Assembly (NCBI GenBank): GCA_035366835.1 | Contig: DAOSIS010000001.1 | Coordinates: forward strand, 1 to 64,000 | Length of the DNA: 64,000 nt | From: UBA6109 sp035366835 | GTDB lineage: Bacteria > Desulfobacterota > Syntrophia > Syntrophales > UBA6109 | Direction: 5' to 3' | In this document: piece after piece, positions 51,824-60,528 of the stretch | Layout: every line of letters begins with the position of its first letter | Numbering within the stretch: position 1 is the first letter of the stretch | Translations under genes and position numbers: made by a program | Notes under the pieces: model-generated | What the model saw: only the letters and a program-made list of their open reading frames with translations | Database searches by the model: none | Told to the model about the DNA's origin: nothing

Positions 51824-52765
51824 ATGGGCAATGCGATGACACCACCAAGAAAGAAAAGGACGTCTCCGGCCGGGGCGAAGAGCCTCCCGGCGGGACCCGA
51901 AAACGATGGGCTCGACACCCTTTTTGCACACATCAAGGAGTTCCTCGGCGCCAGCACGCGCAGCCAGCGCCTGGTGGCCGCCTATTTTCTGGAGCACTCC
52001 GAACAGGCCGTGTTCATGTCCATCCCGCAACTGGCGGCCGCCGTCGGCGTCAGCACGGCGACGATCACCCGCTTTGCCCAGGAACTGGGCTATGCGAGCT
52101 TTTCCACTTTCCAGAAAGACCTCCAGGGCCGGGTGAAGAGCCGCCTGAAACCGACCACCCGCCTGATGGAGCGCGCCGGGCTCAACGGGCAGGTCCACGA
52201 CAAGATCCGGCGTTACGGCGAGCACGACATGCTGAACATCCAGAAGACGTTCGAAAAGATCAACCCGGAAGAACTTCAGGACGTCGTGCGGATGATCATT
52301 CGCAGCCGCTGGGTGTGGACGGTGGGCATGCGCGGCTCCCACATCCTGGCCCGGGATCTCTCCTACAATCTCAACAAGATCCTCCGGAAAAGCAGCTTGA
52401 TCAACCTCGGCGCGGCCGACTACATCGAGTCCATGGTGGCGGTTCAACCCGGAGATCTCATCTTCGCCTTCAGTTTCTCGCGCTTCACCAGAGAGACGAC
52501 CCAGATCGTCCGCATGGCCAAGGAACAGGGGGCCATCGCGGTGGTGTTCACGGACAGGATCATCTCTCCGCTGACCCCGTACAGCGACAAGAGCTTTGTC
52601 ATCGAGGTGGAGGGATTGGGCTTCCGCAACTCTTACGTCGCCGTCCTGAGCCTGCTGAACTGCATCCTGGCGGAAGTGGCCTTAGGGGCCAAGGAGGCTT
52701 CCATGGAAAACCTCAAGGACCTCGATGAAAGATTATTGAAAAACGATGCCTTCCTCTTCGCCTGA
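51824..52765 (+). CDS. RpiR/MurR-family transcriptional regulator
   Basis: Protein of 313 aa. The N-terminal HTH_6 domain (about 30-105) shows FMSIPQLAAAVGVSTATITRFA. A SIS-like domain (about 155-290) follows with WVWTVGMRGSHILARDLSYN and GDLIFAFSFSRFTRETTQIV. Such proteins usually sense phospho-sugars. Here the SIS pocket presumably senses another acid, or this is a repurposed regulator, since no sugar genes are present. ATG at 51824; longer in-frame starts would lie within tctA. Confidence 0.9.
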   Translation: MGNAMTPPRKKRTSPAGAKSLPAGPENDGLDTLFAHIKEFLGASTRSQRLVAAYFLEHSEQAVFMSIPQLAAAVGVSTATITRFAQELGYASFSTFQKDLQGRVKSRLKPTTRLMERAGLNGQVHDKIRRYGEHDMLNIQKTFEKINPEELQDVVRMIIRSRWVWTVGMRGSHILARDLSYNLNKILRKSSLINLGAADYIESMVAVQPGDLIFAFSFSRFTRETTQIVRMAKEQGAIAVVFTDRIISPLTPYSDKSFVIEVEGLGFRNSYVAVLSLLNCILAEVALGAKEASMENLKDLDERLLKNDAFLFA

Positions 52766-52832
52766 AGGGCAAGACGCCCCGGGCGCAGAGAGCGGGAATT
52801 CCGCCGGAAGGCAGAAAGGATTGGAAAAAGAC

Positions 52833-54197
52833 ATGTCGGTGCATCTGTTGGATTCGGTGCTGTTCGGTGATTCCGCCTCCACACCCAGGATGAGGGCGGT
52901 CTTTGAAGAAAAGGCCCGCCTCCAGGCCTGGATGGACGTGGAGACGGCCCTGGCGCGCGCCCAGGCGGAGATGGGGATCGTTCCCAAAGAGGCCGCGCAG
53001 AGGATCGCGGACTGCGCGAAGGTGGACCTCCTGGACCTTCAGGCGATCAGGGCGCGGGGCAAGGTCACGGGCCACAGCCTGATGGGCTTTCTGGGCGAAT
53101 TCCGGAACGTGGTCGGCAAGGAAGCCGCCGGTTACATCCATTTCGGAGCGACGACTCAGGACATCATCGATTCGGGCCAGATGATCTGCGTCAAGAATGC
53201 CGTCGCCGTCATCGAAGACCAGTTGACCGCGGTCATGAAGACCCTGCTGCCGCTCATGGACCAGCACAGCCGGACCCTGATGGTCGGCAGAACGCACGGC
53301 CAGCACGCCCTGCCCATCACGCTGGGGTTCAAGATGGCGATCTGGCTGGACGAGCTGAGCCGCCAGCGGGACAGGCTGCAGGAGGCAAAGAAGAGGGACC
53401 TGGTGGGCAACATGACCGGCGCCGTCGGCACCTTCGCCTCCTGGGGAAAAAAGGGACTGGAAGTTCAATCCCGGACCATGGACATCCTCGGCCTGGGGAC
53501 GCCGGACACCTGCTGGCACTCCTCCCGGGACCGTGTGGCCGACCTGATGGCGCTGCTCGGTCTCCTCGGCGGAACCGCAGCGAGAATCGCCACGGAGGTC
53601 TACAACCTCTCGAAAACGGAATTCGGCGAACTGGAAGAACCCATCGGCAAGGGCCAGGTGGGCAGCAGCACGATGCCCCACAAACGGAATCCGGTCCACA
53701 GCGAGTGGATCATCGTCCTCGCGCGGTCGCTGCGCGCCAACGCCCTCCAGGCCATGGAAGTCATGGTCCAGGAAAACGAGCGGGACGCCTCGGCGTGGAA
53801 AAGCGAATGGATCATCGTGCCGGAATCCTTCGTGATGGCCTCGGCGATCCTTCAGCACCTCCAGAGCGTCTTTTCCGGCCTCGTCGTCCGCAAGGCCAGA
53901 ATGGTAAAGAACACCGATCTCTTGAAGGGGCTTCTCCTGTCGGAATCGGTCATGTTCGTCCTCGCCGACGCCATGCCGCTTCCGGAGGCGCACGAGCGGG
54001 TATACGAGGCCTCCATGCGGGCCTTTGAAAAAGAGACCAATCTCCCGGACGAGCTCCTCAAGGATCCGGAGGTGAAAAAACTCTGCGACCCGAAGAAGAT
54101 CGCCGAGGCGATGAATGCGGCAAATTACACGGGGCTCTCCGCCGAGACCGTCGACATCGTCAAGCGGAAGGTGGAGGCGAAGCTGGGCAAGGGCTGA
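52833..54197 (+). CDS. Fumarase/adenylosuccinate lyase-superfamily lyase
   Basis: Protein of 454 aa. The superfamily signature VGSSTMPHKRNPV, plus GHSLMGFLGEF, HFGATTQDIIDSGQ, RTHGQHALPITLGFKMA and SEWIIVPESFVMASAIL, place it near PurB and 3-carboxymuconate cycloisomerase-type enzymes. The family removes fumarate or another enoate by beta-elimination of a C-N or C-O bond. Purine genes are absent; the neighbours are hydro-lyases and a tricarboxylate transporter. A catabolic lyase role (for example on an N- or O-linked succinate) is therefore more likely than purine synthesis. MSVHLL is the preferred start; the frame is open from 52746. Confidence 0.88.
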   Translation: MSVHLLDSVLFGDSASTPRMRAVFEEKARLQAWMDVETALARAQAEMGIVPKEAAQRIADCAKVDLLDLQAIRARGKVTGHSLMGFLGEFRNVVGKEAAGYIHFGATTQDIIDSGQMICVKNAVAVIEDQLTAVMKTLLPLMDQHSRTLMVGRTHGQHALPITLGFKMAIWLDELSRQRDRLQEAKKRDLVGNMTGAVGTFASWGKKGLEVQSRTMDILGLGTPDTCWHSSRDRVADLMALLGLLGGTAARIATEVYNLSKTEFGELEEPIGKGQVGSSTMPHKRNPVHSEWIIVLARSLRANALQAMEVMVQENERDASAWKSEWIIVPESFVMASAILQHLQSVFSGLVVRKARMVKNTDLLKGLLLSESVMFVLADAMPLPEAHERVYEASMRAFEKETNLPDELLKDPEVKKLCDPKKIAEAMNAANYTGLSAETVDIVKRKVEAKLGKG

Positions 54198-54233
54198 TGC
54201 CCGCCGGCCCGGAACGGAAGAGGGAAGTTCACC

Positions 54234-55643
54234 ATGGCAACCTACACCGAGCAAATCGCGGCAGGGGCCTGCAGTTTCCGGATGGAAGATGTTCCTCCCG
54301 AAGTGGTCCGCCGGACCGCCGAGCTCGTCCTGGACTGGCTGGGGAACGCGGCGGCGGGCGTCCGGTCGCCGCTCGGCCGCGCGCTGACCGACATGGCGGC
54401 CTGCTACGGAGGGCGCGGAAGCGCCCATCTGGTCGCCGATTTCTCCGCCGTCGATCCCCTGACGGCGGCGCTGGTCAACGCCGGCTGTTCGCACTCCCTG
54501 GAATTCGATGACACCCACGCCCCCACGCTCTTCCACCCGGGAAGCCCGGTCATTCCGGCCGCGCTCGCCATGGCGGAGGACCGGAAGGCGAGCGGAATGG
54601 ACTTCCTCGCCGGCGTCCTCGCCGGTTACGAGGTCTCCATGCGGCTGGCCGCCTGCGTCAACCCCTCCCATTATCGGCTGTGGCACACGACGGGCACGAT
54701 CGGGACGTTCGGGGCCGCCATCGCCGCGTGCCGCACGGCGAATCTGGCTCCGGCGGCCGCTGCAAACGCCCTCGGCCTGGCGGGAACCCAGGCCGCCGGC
54801 CTCTGGGAAGTGCTGCCGCAGGCCCCCTCGGCCAAGAATCTCCACCCGGGGAAGGCCGCACAGGGGGGACTGCTCGCGGCGCTGCTGGCCCAGAGGGGCA
54901 TCGAGGGGCCGCTCACGATTCTGGAAGGGGTCCGGGGGTTTTTCCGGGCCATGGTACCCGACGCACCCAAGACGGAAGAACTCCTCAGGGACTTCGGTCA
55001 GCGGTGGCGGCTGCTGGAAACCACGGTCAAGGCCTATCCGATCTGCGGGCACGCCATGACGCCGGTCGAAGCGGCCCTGCTCCTGAGAAAGGAGGCCGAT
55101 CCCGGACGGCTGGAGGAGATCACGATCTTCACGAATTCGACGGCGCTGCGGGTCGCGGGCCATGCGAATCCCCGTTCGGAATACCAGGCGAAGTTCTCCA
55201 TCCCCTACTGCACGGCCGCGGCCCTTGTCTTCGGACAGGTGACCCAGCGGGAGTTCGGGGCCGAAGCCATGGCCGATCCCGGAGTCCGCGCGCTCATGGA
55301 GAGGATCCGCCTCCAGGTGGACGAGGCCTTCGACCGGGGGTTCGACCGGGGGCGGCCCGCGCGGATCGAGGCGGTCACCCGGGATGGGGAGCGGATCGTG
55401 ACCCGCGCGTCCTGCCGTCGGGGAGATCCGGAAAATCCGCTTTCGCGCGAAGAATTGCGGGACAAATTCTATGCCCTCGCAGGATCGGTCTGGAACCGTG
55501 AGACCCTGGATGCCGTCTGGGACCGCGTCGATCGGCTGGCCGATCTTGAGCGGATGGACACGTGGCTCGCGGGACTGCCGGCAGCGTCCGCGGCAGAGAA
55601 GACGGGAAAACGCAGGAAACCTCAGCAAAGGAAGGAGCGTTGA
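54234..55643 (+). CDS. MmgE/PrpD-family protein (second paralog)
   Basis: Protein of 469 aa. Diagnostic segments: DWLGNAAAGVRSPLG, SHSLEFDDTHAPTLFHPGSP (the D-D-x-H active-site region), HTTGTIGTFGAAIAACR and VKAYPICGHAMTPVEAALLL. The family contains 2-methylcitrate dehydratase and cis-aconitate decarboxylase. It lies between the superfamily lyase and the UxaA pair (3 bp before UxaA small). It is distinct from the copy at 13915. Confidence 0.88.
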   Translation: MATYTEQIAAGACSFRMEDVPPEVVRRTAELVLDWLGNAAAGVRSPLGRALTDMAACYGGRGSAHLVADFSAVDPLTAALVNAGCSHSLEFDDTHAPTLFHPGSPVIPAALAMAEDRKASGMDFLAGVLAGYEVSMRLAACVNPSHYRLWHTTGTIGTFGAAIAACRTANLAPAAAANALGLAGTQAAGLWEVLPQAPSAKNLHPGKAAQGGLLAALLAQRGIEGPLTILEGVRGFFRAMVPDAPKTEELLRDFGQRWRLLETTVKAYPICGHAMTPVEAALLLRKEADPGRLEEITIFTNSTALRVAGHANPRSEYQAKFSIPYCTAAALVFGQVTQREFGAEAMADPGVRALMERIRLQVDEAFDRGFDRGRPARIEAVTRDGERIVTRASCRRGDPENPLSREELRDKFYALAGSVWNRETLDAVWDRVDRLADLERMDTWLAGLPAASAAEKTGKRRKPQQRKER

Positions 55644-55646
55644 ATC

Positions 55647-55955
55647 ATGCCTGCCGACGCGATTCTCATCAAGGAAGAAGACAACGTGGCGACGGCCCTT
55701 CACGATCTCGAAGCGGGACGGGAAGCAGCCGTTCGTCTCGGTCAGGGGGAACGGAAAGTGCCGATCGCGGAGCCGATCCCCTTCGGACACAAATTCGCCG
55801 TCAGAAAAATCGCCAAGGGCGAGAACATCCTCAAGTACGGGGAGGTCATCGGCCGCGCCACCCGGGACATCGAGGCCGGCGCCCACGCCCATGTCCAGAA
55901 CATCGAGAGCCTCCGGGGCCGGGGAGACTGGGAAAAGGAGGATACTGCATTATGA
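55647..55955 (+). CDS. UxaA-family dehydratase small subunit (SAF domain)
   Basis: Protein of 102 aa that is a stand-alone N-terminal SAF domain of the altronate/galactarate dehydratase family: ILIKEEDNVATALHDLEAG, PFGHKFAVRKIAKGENILKYG and IGRATRDIEAGAHAHVQN. In related enzymes (altronate dehydratase, sulfolactate sulfo-lyase SuyA) this domain is separate and partners a large subunit. The next gene overlaps it by ATGA and encodes that subunit. Confidence 0.92.
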   Translation: MPADAILIKEEDNVATALHDLEAGREAAVRLGQGERKVPIAEPIPFGHKFAVRKIAKGENILKYGEVIGRATRDIEAGAHAHVQNIESLRGRGDWEKEDTAL

Positions 55956-57112
55956 GTTTCATGGGATACCGCCGTGAAGAAGGACGTGCGGGGACGCGGA
56001 ATTACGTCGGACTGCTCTCCACCGTCGTGTGCGCCAACGAAGTGGCCGAGGGGATCGCCGCCCGGGTTTCGGGCACCGTTCCCTTTCTGCACCACCAGGG
56101 CTGCTGCCAGACGCCGGTGGACATCGCCCGCGTCAACAGCGTCCTCACCGGTCTGGGCTGCAACCCCAACCTCGCGTCCGTGATCCTCGTGAGCCTCGGC
56201 TGCGAGAGCACGGATGTGGCCGGAGTGGCCAAGGCGATCGCCGCAACGGGGAAGGATGTAAAGACCATCGTCATTCAGGAAATCGGCGGCGCAGGCCGGT
56301 CCGTCGCGGAAGGGGCGCTTCTCGCCCAGGAGATGGTCCGCCAGGCCTCGGTCCAGCAGCGGACGCAGTGTCCGGCAAGCGATATCGTCCTCGGCCTCAA
56401 GTGCGGAAGCTCCGACACGACGCAGGGGATCGCCGCGAACCCGGCCCTCGGCGTCGCCTCGGACTTGGTCGTCCGTTGCGGAGGGACATCCGTCCTCGGC
56501 GAGGTCACCGAGTTCATCGGCGCCGAGCACCTGTTGGTCCGGCACGCCCGGAACAAGGAGATCGGCGACAAGATCCTGGCCCTCGTCAAGCGGATCGAGG
56601 ATCGTGCCAAGTCGGTCGGGTGCGACATGCGCGGAGGTCAGCCCACGGGCGGCAACATCAAGGGAGGCCTGACGACCATCGAAGAGAAGTCCCTGGGCGC
56701 CATCGCGAAGGCCGGTACGGCCCCCATCGAGGCCGTTTACGAATACGGGCAGCGGCCCGCCGTGAGAGGTCTCGTGGTCATGGATTCGCCGGGACGCGAA
56801 CCCGAGATCCTGACGGGTCTCGCAGCCGCAGGCTGCAACGTCATCGCCTTCACGACGGGACGCGGCGCCCCGCAGGGTTTCCCCTTCGTCCCGGTGATCA
56901 AGATCACGGGAAACGCCGTCACCTGGGGGAAGCTCCAGGACCACATCGACCTCGACGTCAGCGAACTGATGAAGGGGACGTCGTCCTACCCCGTCGAAGG
57001 CCAGCGCATCTACAAGGAGATCCTCGAGGTGGCCTCGGGAAGGATGACGAAGGCCGAGATCTGCGGGTACACGCGGGCGATGGACATCTATATGGTCGGC
57101 CCCGTGATTTAA
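55952..57112 (+). CDS. UxaA-family dehydratase large subunit
   Basis: Protein of 386 aa with the UxaA C-terminal domain pattern: GYRREEGRAGTRNYV at the start, HHQGCCQTPVD, VSLGCESTDVAG, LGLKCGSSDTTQGIAANPA and RGAPQGFPFVPVIKITGN. The conserved Cys residues probably hold an iron centre. Family reactions include dehydration of altronate and galactarate, and sulfo-elimination of sulfolactate (SuyB). In this context dehydration of a hydroxy-polycarboxylate is more likely. It overlaps the small subunit by 4 bp. Confidence 0.92.
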   Translation: MSFMGYRREEGRAGTRNYVGLLSTVVCANEVAEGIAARVSGTVPFLHHQGCCQTPVDIARVNSVLTGLGCNPNLASVILVSLGCESTDVAGVAKAIAATGKDVKTIVIQEIGGAGRSVAEGALLAQEMVRQASVQQRTQCPASDIVLGLKCGSSDTTQGIAANPALGVASDLVVRCGGTSVLGEVTEFIGAEHLLVRHARNKEIGDKILALVKRIEDRAKSVGCDMRGGQPTGGNIKGGLTTIEEKSLGAIAKAGTAPIEAVYEYGQRPAVRGLVVMDSPGREPEILTGLAAAGCNVIAFTTGRGAPQGFPFVPVIKITGNAVTWGKLQDHIDLDVSELMKGTSSYPVEGQRIYKEILEVASGRMTKAEICGYTRAMDIYMVGPVI

Positions 57113-57138
57113 AAGAACCGTTCGAGGAGTTTTCGTTC

Positions 57139-58635
57139 GTGAAGAGGGAAGAGATCAGGGAAATCGCCGGCGCGGTCGACAGGTCGGGCTGGAAAAAGGT
57201 GGAAGTCGAATACGGGAAGGACTTCCTTGAGATTTCGGTGCCGCCGGACTGCCGGGTCCTGACCATGAAGGAAATGCCCGTCATCGCCGATTCTCCCGCC
57301 GCGATCCGGGCGGCGCTCGCCCGTCCGATCCAGAGTCCGACGCTCGCCGAGATCGTCCGGCGGAAGGCAAAGCGGCCGGAGGACGTCACCGTCGCGATTA
57401 CGGTCTCCGACATCACGCGGCCCGTGCCCTACAAGGGAGAGAACGGGATCATGGCCCCGCTTCTGCAGGAACTGGCCGCGGCCGGCATCGGCCGGTCCAA
57501 CATCACGATCGTCGTCGGAACGGGCATGCATCGCCCCAGTACGGAGCGGGAGAAGCTGGTCATGCTCGGGGAGGAGGTCTGCAGGGACTACCGGATCGTG
57601 GACCACGACTGCGAAGACCTCGACTCGCTCGCGCACGTGGGCAAGACCCGCACCGGCGGCGACGTCTACGTCAACGCCGTCTTTCACAGGGCCGACGTCC
57701 GCATTGCGACGGGACTGGTGGAAAGCCACTTCATGGCCGGCGTCTCCGGCGGGCGGAAGTCGATCTGTCCGGGGCTCGTCGACCGGCGGACCATCCAGAA
57801 ATTCCACAGCCCCGCCTTCCTGGAATCTCCGCTCGCCGACAACCTGATCCTCGAGGGCAATCCCTGCCACGAGGAGTCGCTGGAAGTCGCCCTGACCGTG
57901 GGGGTGGACTTCATCGTCAACGTCAATCTCGACAGGGACATGCGCCTCCTGAAAGTCGTGGCCGGGGACCTTGTCGCGGCACACCGGGAGGCCTACGAAT
58001 TTGTGCGCGGCTACGCCGCGATCGTGGTGGACGAGCCGTTCGACATCGTCCTGACGCACGGCGGTTATGTCGGCATGAACCACTACCAGACCGAGAAGGC
58101 CGCCTGCCACGCCCTGCCCATCGTCAAGAAGACGGGAACGATCATCATCGCCGCCGACAACCGCGACGCCGACCCGATCGGGGGGCTCGAATACAGGAGC
58201 CTCCTCCATCTGCTGAAACTGCAGGGCGCCGACGGATACCTGCGGATCCTGCAGAGCCCTTCCTGGAATTTCACGAAGGACCAGTGGGGGCCGGAAGAGT
58301 GGGGCAAGGTGGTCCGCAAGGTCGGCGAGGAGGGCCTGATCTACTGCGCGCCTGCCATCTCCCGGGAGGAATACTGCATGCTGCCCGGACGGTGCGGCCT
58401 GGATTTTCTGTGCGAAGCGGATTCGCCTTCCGAGACCGATCTCAAGAAGGCGGCGGAGATGGTGCAGAACGCCTTTCTCTTCGCCTGGGACCGCCAGCGC
58501 CGGAACCGCGAGCGGCCGAGCACCGCCTTCATCCGCGAAGGCCCCTACGCCGTGCCCATGCTCAAGGGCGCCAGGTCCCTGCGGCCGCCCTCCCGGCAGG
58601 ACGAGAGAGGATGCTATGGGCGACAATCTTCTTGA
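57139..58635 (+). CDS. LarA-like nickel-pincer racemase family protein, copy 1
   Basis: Protein of 498 aa related to lactate racemase LarA. Motifs: VSDITRPVPYKGE (D-x-x-R-P), VVGTGMHRPSTEREK (G-T-H-R-P type) and VESHFMAGVSGGRKSICPG, holding the His and the Lys that tethers the nickel pincer cofactor. LarA homologues racemise or epimerise 2-hydroxy acids. The start is GTG 57139, behind GAGGAG; the frame is open far upstream inside uxaA. Its last 20 bp overlap the aconitase gene. No larB/C/E cofactor genes are in the window. Confidence 0.88.
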   Translation: MKREEIREIAGAVDRSGWKKVEVEYGKDFLEISVPPDCRVLTMKEMPVIADSPAAIRAALARPIQSPTLAEIVRRKAKRPEDVTVAITVSDITRPVPYKGENGIMAPLLQELAAAGIGRSNITIVVGTGMHRPSTEREKLVMLGEEVCRDYRIVDHDCEDLDSLAHVGKTRTGGDVYVNAVFHRADVRIATGLVESHFMAGVSGGRKSICPGLVDRRTIQKFHSPAFLESPLADNLILEGNPCHEESLEVALTVGVDFIVNVNLDRDMRLLKVVAGDLVAAHREAYEFVRGYAAIVVDEPFDIVLTHGGYVGMNHYQTEKAACHALPIVKKTGTIIIAADNRDADPIGGLEYRSLLHLLKLQGADGYLRILQSPSWNFTKDQWGPEEWGKVVRKVGEEGLIYCAPAISREEYCMLPGRCGLDFLCEADSPSETDLKKAAEMVQNAFLFAWDRQRRNRERPSTAFIREGPYAVPMLKGARSLRPPSRQDERGCYGRQSS

Positions 58636-60511
58636 AAAACTGACGAAATCCCACCTGCTGTCCGGCGAGGTGAAGGCGGGCGTCGAGGTCGGCATCCGCA
58701 TCGACCAGACCCTGACGCAGGACGCACTCGGCACCATGTCCTATCTGCAGTTCGAAGCCATGGGCGTCCCCAGGGTCCGCACGAGACTCTCGGTCTCCTA
58801 CGCCGATCACCTGACGCTGCAGGAAGGCTTCGAGAATGCCGACGACCATCGCTACCTGCAGACGGTCGCCGCCAAATACGGCATCCTCTTTTCGAAACCC
58901 GGTAACGGCATCTGCCACCAGGTCCATCTGGAACGCTTCAGCCGGCCGGGATGGACGCTGATCGGCGGCGACAGCCACACCCCCACCTGCGGCGCCGCCG
59001 GCATGCTCGCCATCGGCGCGGGGGGACTCGACGTCGCAACGGCGATGGCGGGCGGGGCCTTTTATTTCATCTATCCGCAGGTGATCCGCATCAACCTGCA
59101 GGGGCGTCTCCGGCCGTGGTCGACGGCCAAGGACGTCATCCTGGAACTTCTGAAGAGACTGACCACGAAGGGCAATGCCGGGAAGGCCATCGAGTATGGC
59201 GGCCCAGGGCTTGCGGCCCTCACCGTTCCCGAGCGTGCGACGATCGCCAACATGGGGGCCGAACTCGGCGTCACGACTTCGATCTTCCCCAGCGACGAGG
59301 TGACGCGTCAATTCTTCGCGGCCCAGGGCCGCGGGGCCGACTGGGTTGAATTGCGGCCCGATGCCGATGCCGCGTACGACGCGGTGCTCGACCTCGACCT
59401 CGGCGCCGTCGAACCCAACGTCGCCCTTCCCCATTCGCCGGACAACGTTTGCAAGGTCCGGGATGCCGCCGGAATCCCCGTCGATCAGGTTCTCATCGGG
59501 AGCTGCACGAACTCGTCTTTTCACGATCTGATGACCGTTGCGGCCGTCCTGAAGGGGAGGCGCGTGCATCCCGATGTCAGCCTCGGGGTCGCCGCCGGCT
59601 CCAGGCAGGTCTTCCGGATGATCGCCGAAAACGGCGCCTTGAATGACCTGATCGATGCCGGGGCGCGGATCCTCGAGACGGCCTGCGGGTTCTGCGTCGG
59701 TTTCGGCCAGTCTCCCCGCACCGGCGCGGTTTCGGTCCGCACCAACAACCGGAACTTCGAAGGACGGAGCGGGACGAGGGATGCGCAGGTGTACCTGGCG
59801 AGCCCCGAGACGGCCGCCGCCTCTGCCCTGACCGGCAGGCTGACGGACCCCCGCGATCTCGGCATGGAATGTCCGCAGATCGCCGTTCCGCAAAAGTTCT
59901 ACGTAAACGACGACCTGATCGTGACCCCGCCGGACAATGCCGGACCCGTTTTCCGCGGCCCCAACATCGGCGAGCCCGTGAAAAGAACCCCTCTGCCGGA
60001 GGTCCTGCGGGTCAAGATCGCTGCAAGGGTCGGCGACAAGGTCACGACGGACCACATCCTGCCCTCGGGTCCCGTGGGCAAGTACCGCTCGAACGTGGCC
60101 AAATCGAGCGAATACCTCTTCCGGGATGTGGACCCCCAGTTTCTCCGGCGCTGCCGGGACCATCGGGCGGAGGGCCTCGCATCCGCCATCGTCGCGGGGC
60201 TGAGCTACGGACAGGGATCGTCCCGCGAGCATGCGGCCCTGTGTCCGATGTATGTGGGCGTGCGCCTCGTCATCGCCAAGAGCATCGAACGCATCCACAT
60301 GGCCAATCTTGCCAACTTCGGCATCCTGCCGCTGATGTTCGAAGACGAGAAGGACTACGACAGGCTGGAAAACGGCGACGAACTGCTCCTGGCCGGCACG
60401 GCACGGCTGCTCGAATCGCCGGTCGTCCGCATCGGGAACGTCACGCGGGGCTTCGAGTTCGACGCGTCGCACCGCCTGACGAGGCGGCAGATCGAAAACA
60501 TGTTGAAATAA
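58616..60511 (+). CDS. Aconitate hydratase (AcnA-like, about 630-aa bacterial type)
   Basis: Protein of 631 aa with both aconitase parts fused. The catalytic part has ISYADHLTLQ-like SVSYADHLTLQEG, GGDSHTPTCGAAGMLAIG, cluster cysteines in GSCTNSSFHD and ETACGFCVGFGQSP, and RTNNRNFEGRSG. The swivel part (about 460-631) has KVTTDHILPSG and SYGQGSSREHAA. It interconverts citrate, cis-aconitate and isocitrate or a homologue. Within a carboxylate operon with LeuCD and UxaA, it may act on a tricarboxylate intermediate. It overlaps the LarA-like gene by 20 bp. Confidence 0.93.
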   Translation: MGDNLLEKLTKSHLLSGEVKAGVEVGIRIDQTLTQDALGTMSYLQFEAMGVPRVRTRLSVSYADHLTLQEGFENADDHRYLQTVAAKYGILFSKPGNGICHQVHLERFSRPGWTLIGGDSHTPTCGAAGMLAIGAGGLDVATAMAGGAFYFIYPQVIRINLQGRLRPWSTAKDVILELLKRLTTKGNAGKAIEYGGPGLAALTVPERATIANMGAELGVTTSIFPSDEVTRQFFAAQGRGADWVELRPDADAAYDAVLDLDLGAVEPNVALPHSPDNVCKVRDAAGIPVDQVLIGSCTNSSFHDLMTVAAVLKGRRVHPDVSLGVAAGSRQVFRMIAENGALNDLIDAGARILETACGFCVGFGQSPRTGAVSVRTNNRNFEGRSGTRDAQVYLASPETAAASALTGRLTDPRDLGMECPQIAVPQKFYVNDDLIVTPPDNAGPVFRGPNIGEPVKRTPLPEVLRVKIAARVGDKVTTDHILPSGPVGKYRSNVAKSSEYLFRDVDPQFLRRCRDHRAEGLASAIVAGLSYGQGSSREHAALCPMYVGVRLVIAKSIERIHMANLANFGILPLMFEDEKDYDRLENGDELLLAGTARLLESPVVRIGNVTRGFEFDASHRLTRRQIENMLK

Positions 60512-60528
60512 GGAGGAGTGGGATCTCT

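Noticed and set aside
52713..55892. A 1059-codon open frame on the minus strand, and similar long antisense frames at 49705-51711, 57109-58737, 58562-60538 and (plus strand) 39771-41732
   Set aside because: They lie opposite well-supported genes, have low-complexity Arg/Gly/Pro/Asp-rich translations with no family motifs, and arise from GC-rich third positions.
56029..57138. Upstream extension of the first LarA-like frame into a fused protein
   Set aside because: The region is a shadow of the UxaA large-subunit gene, which is in another frame with full family motifs.
59869..60528. Upstream extension of the LeuC-type frame into the aconitase gene
   Set aside because: It is Arg-rich shadow sequence; the TTG at 60529 with AAGGAGGAG upstream fits the family N-terminus.
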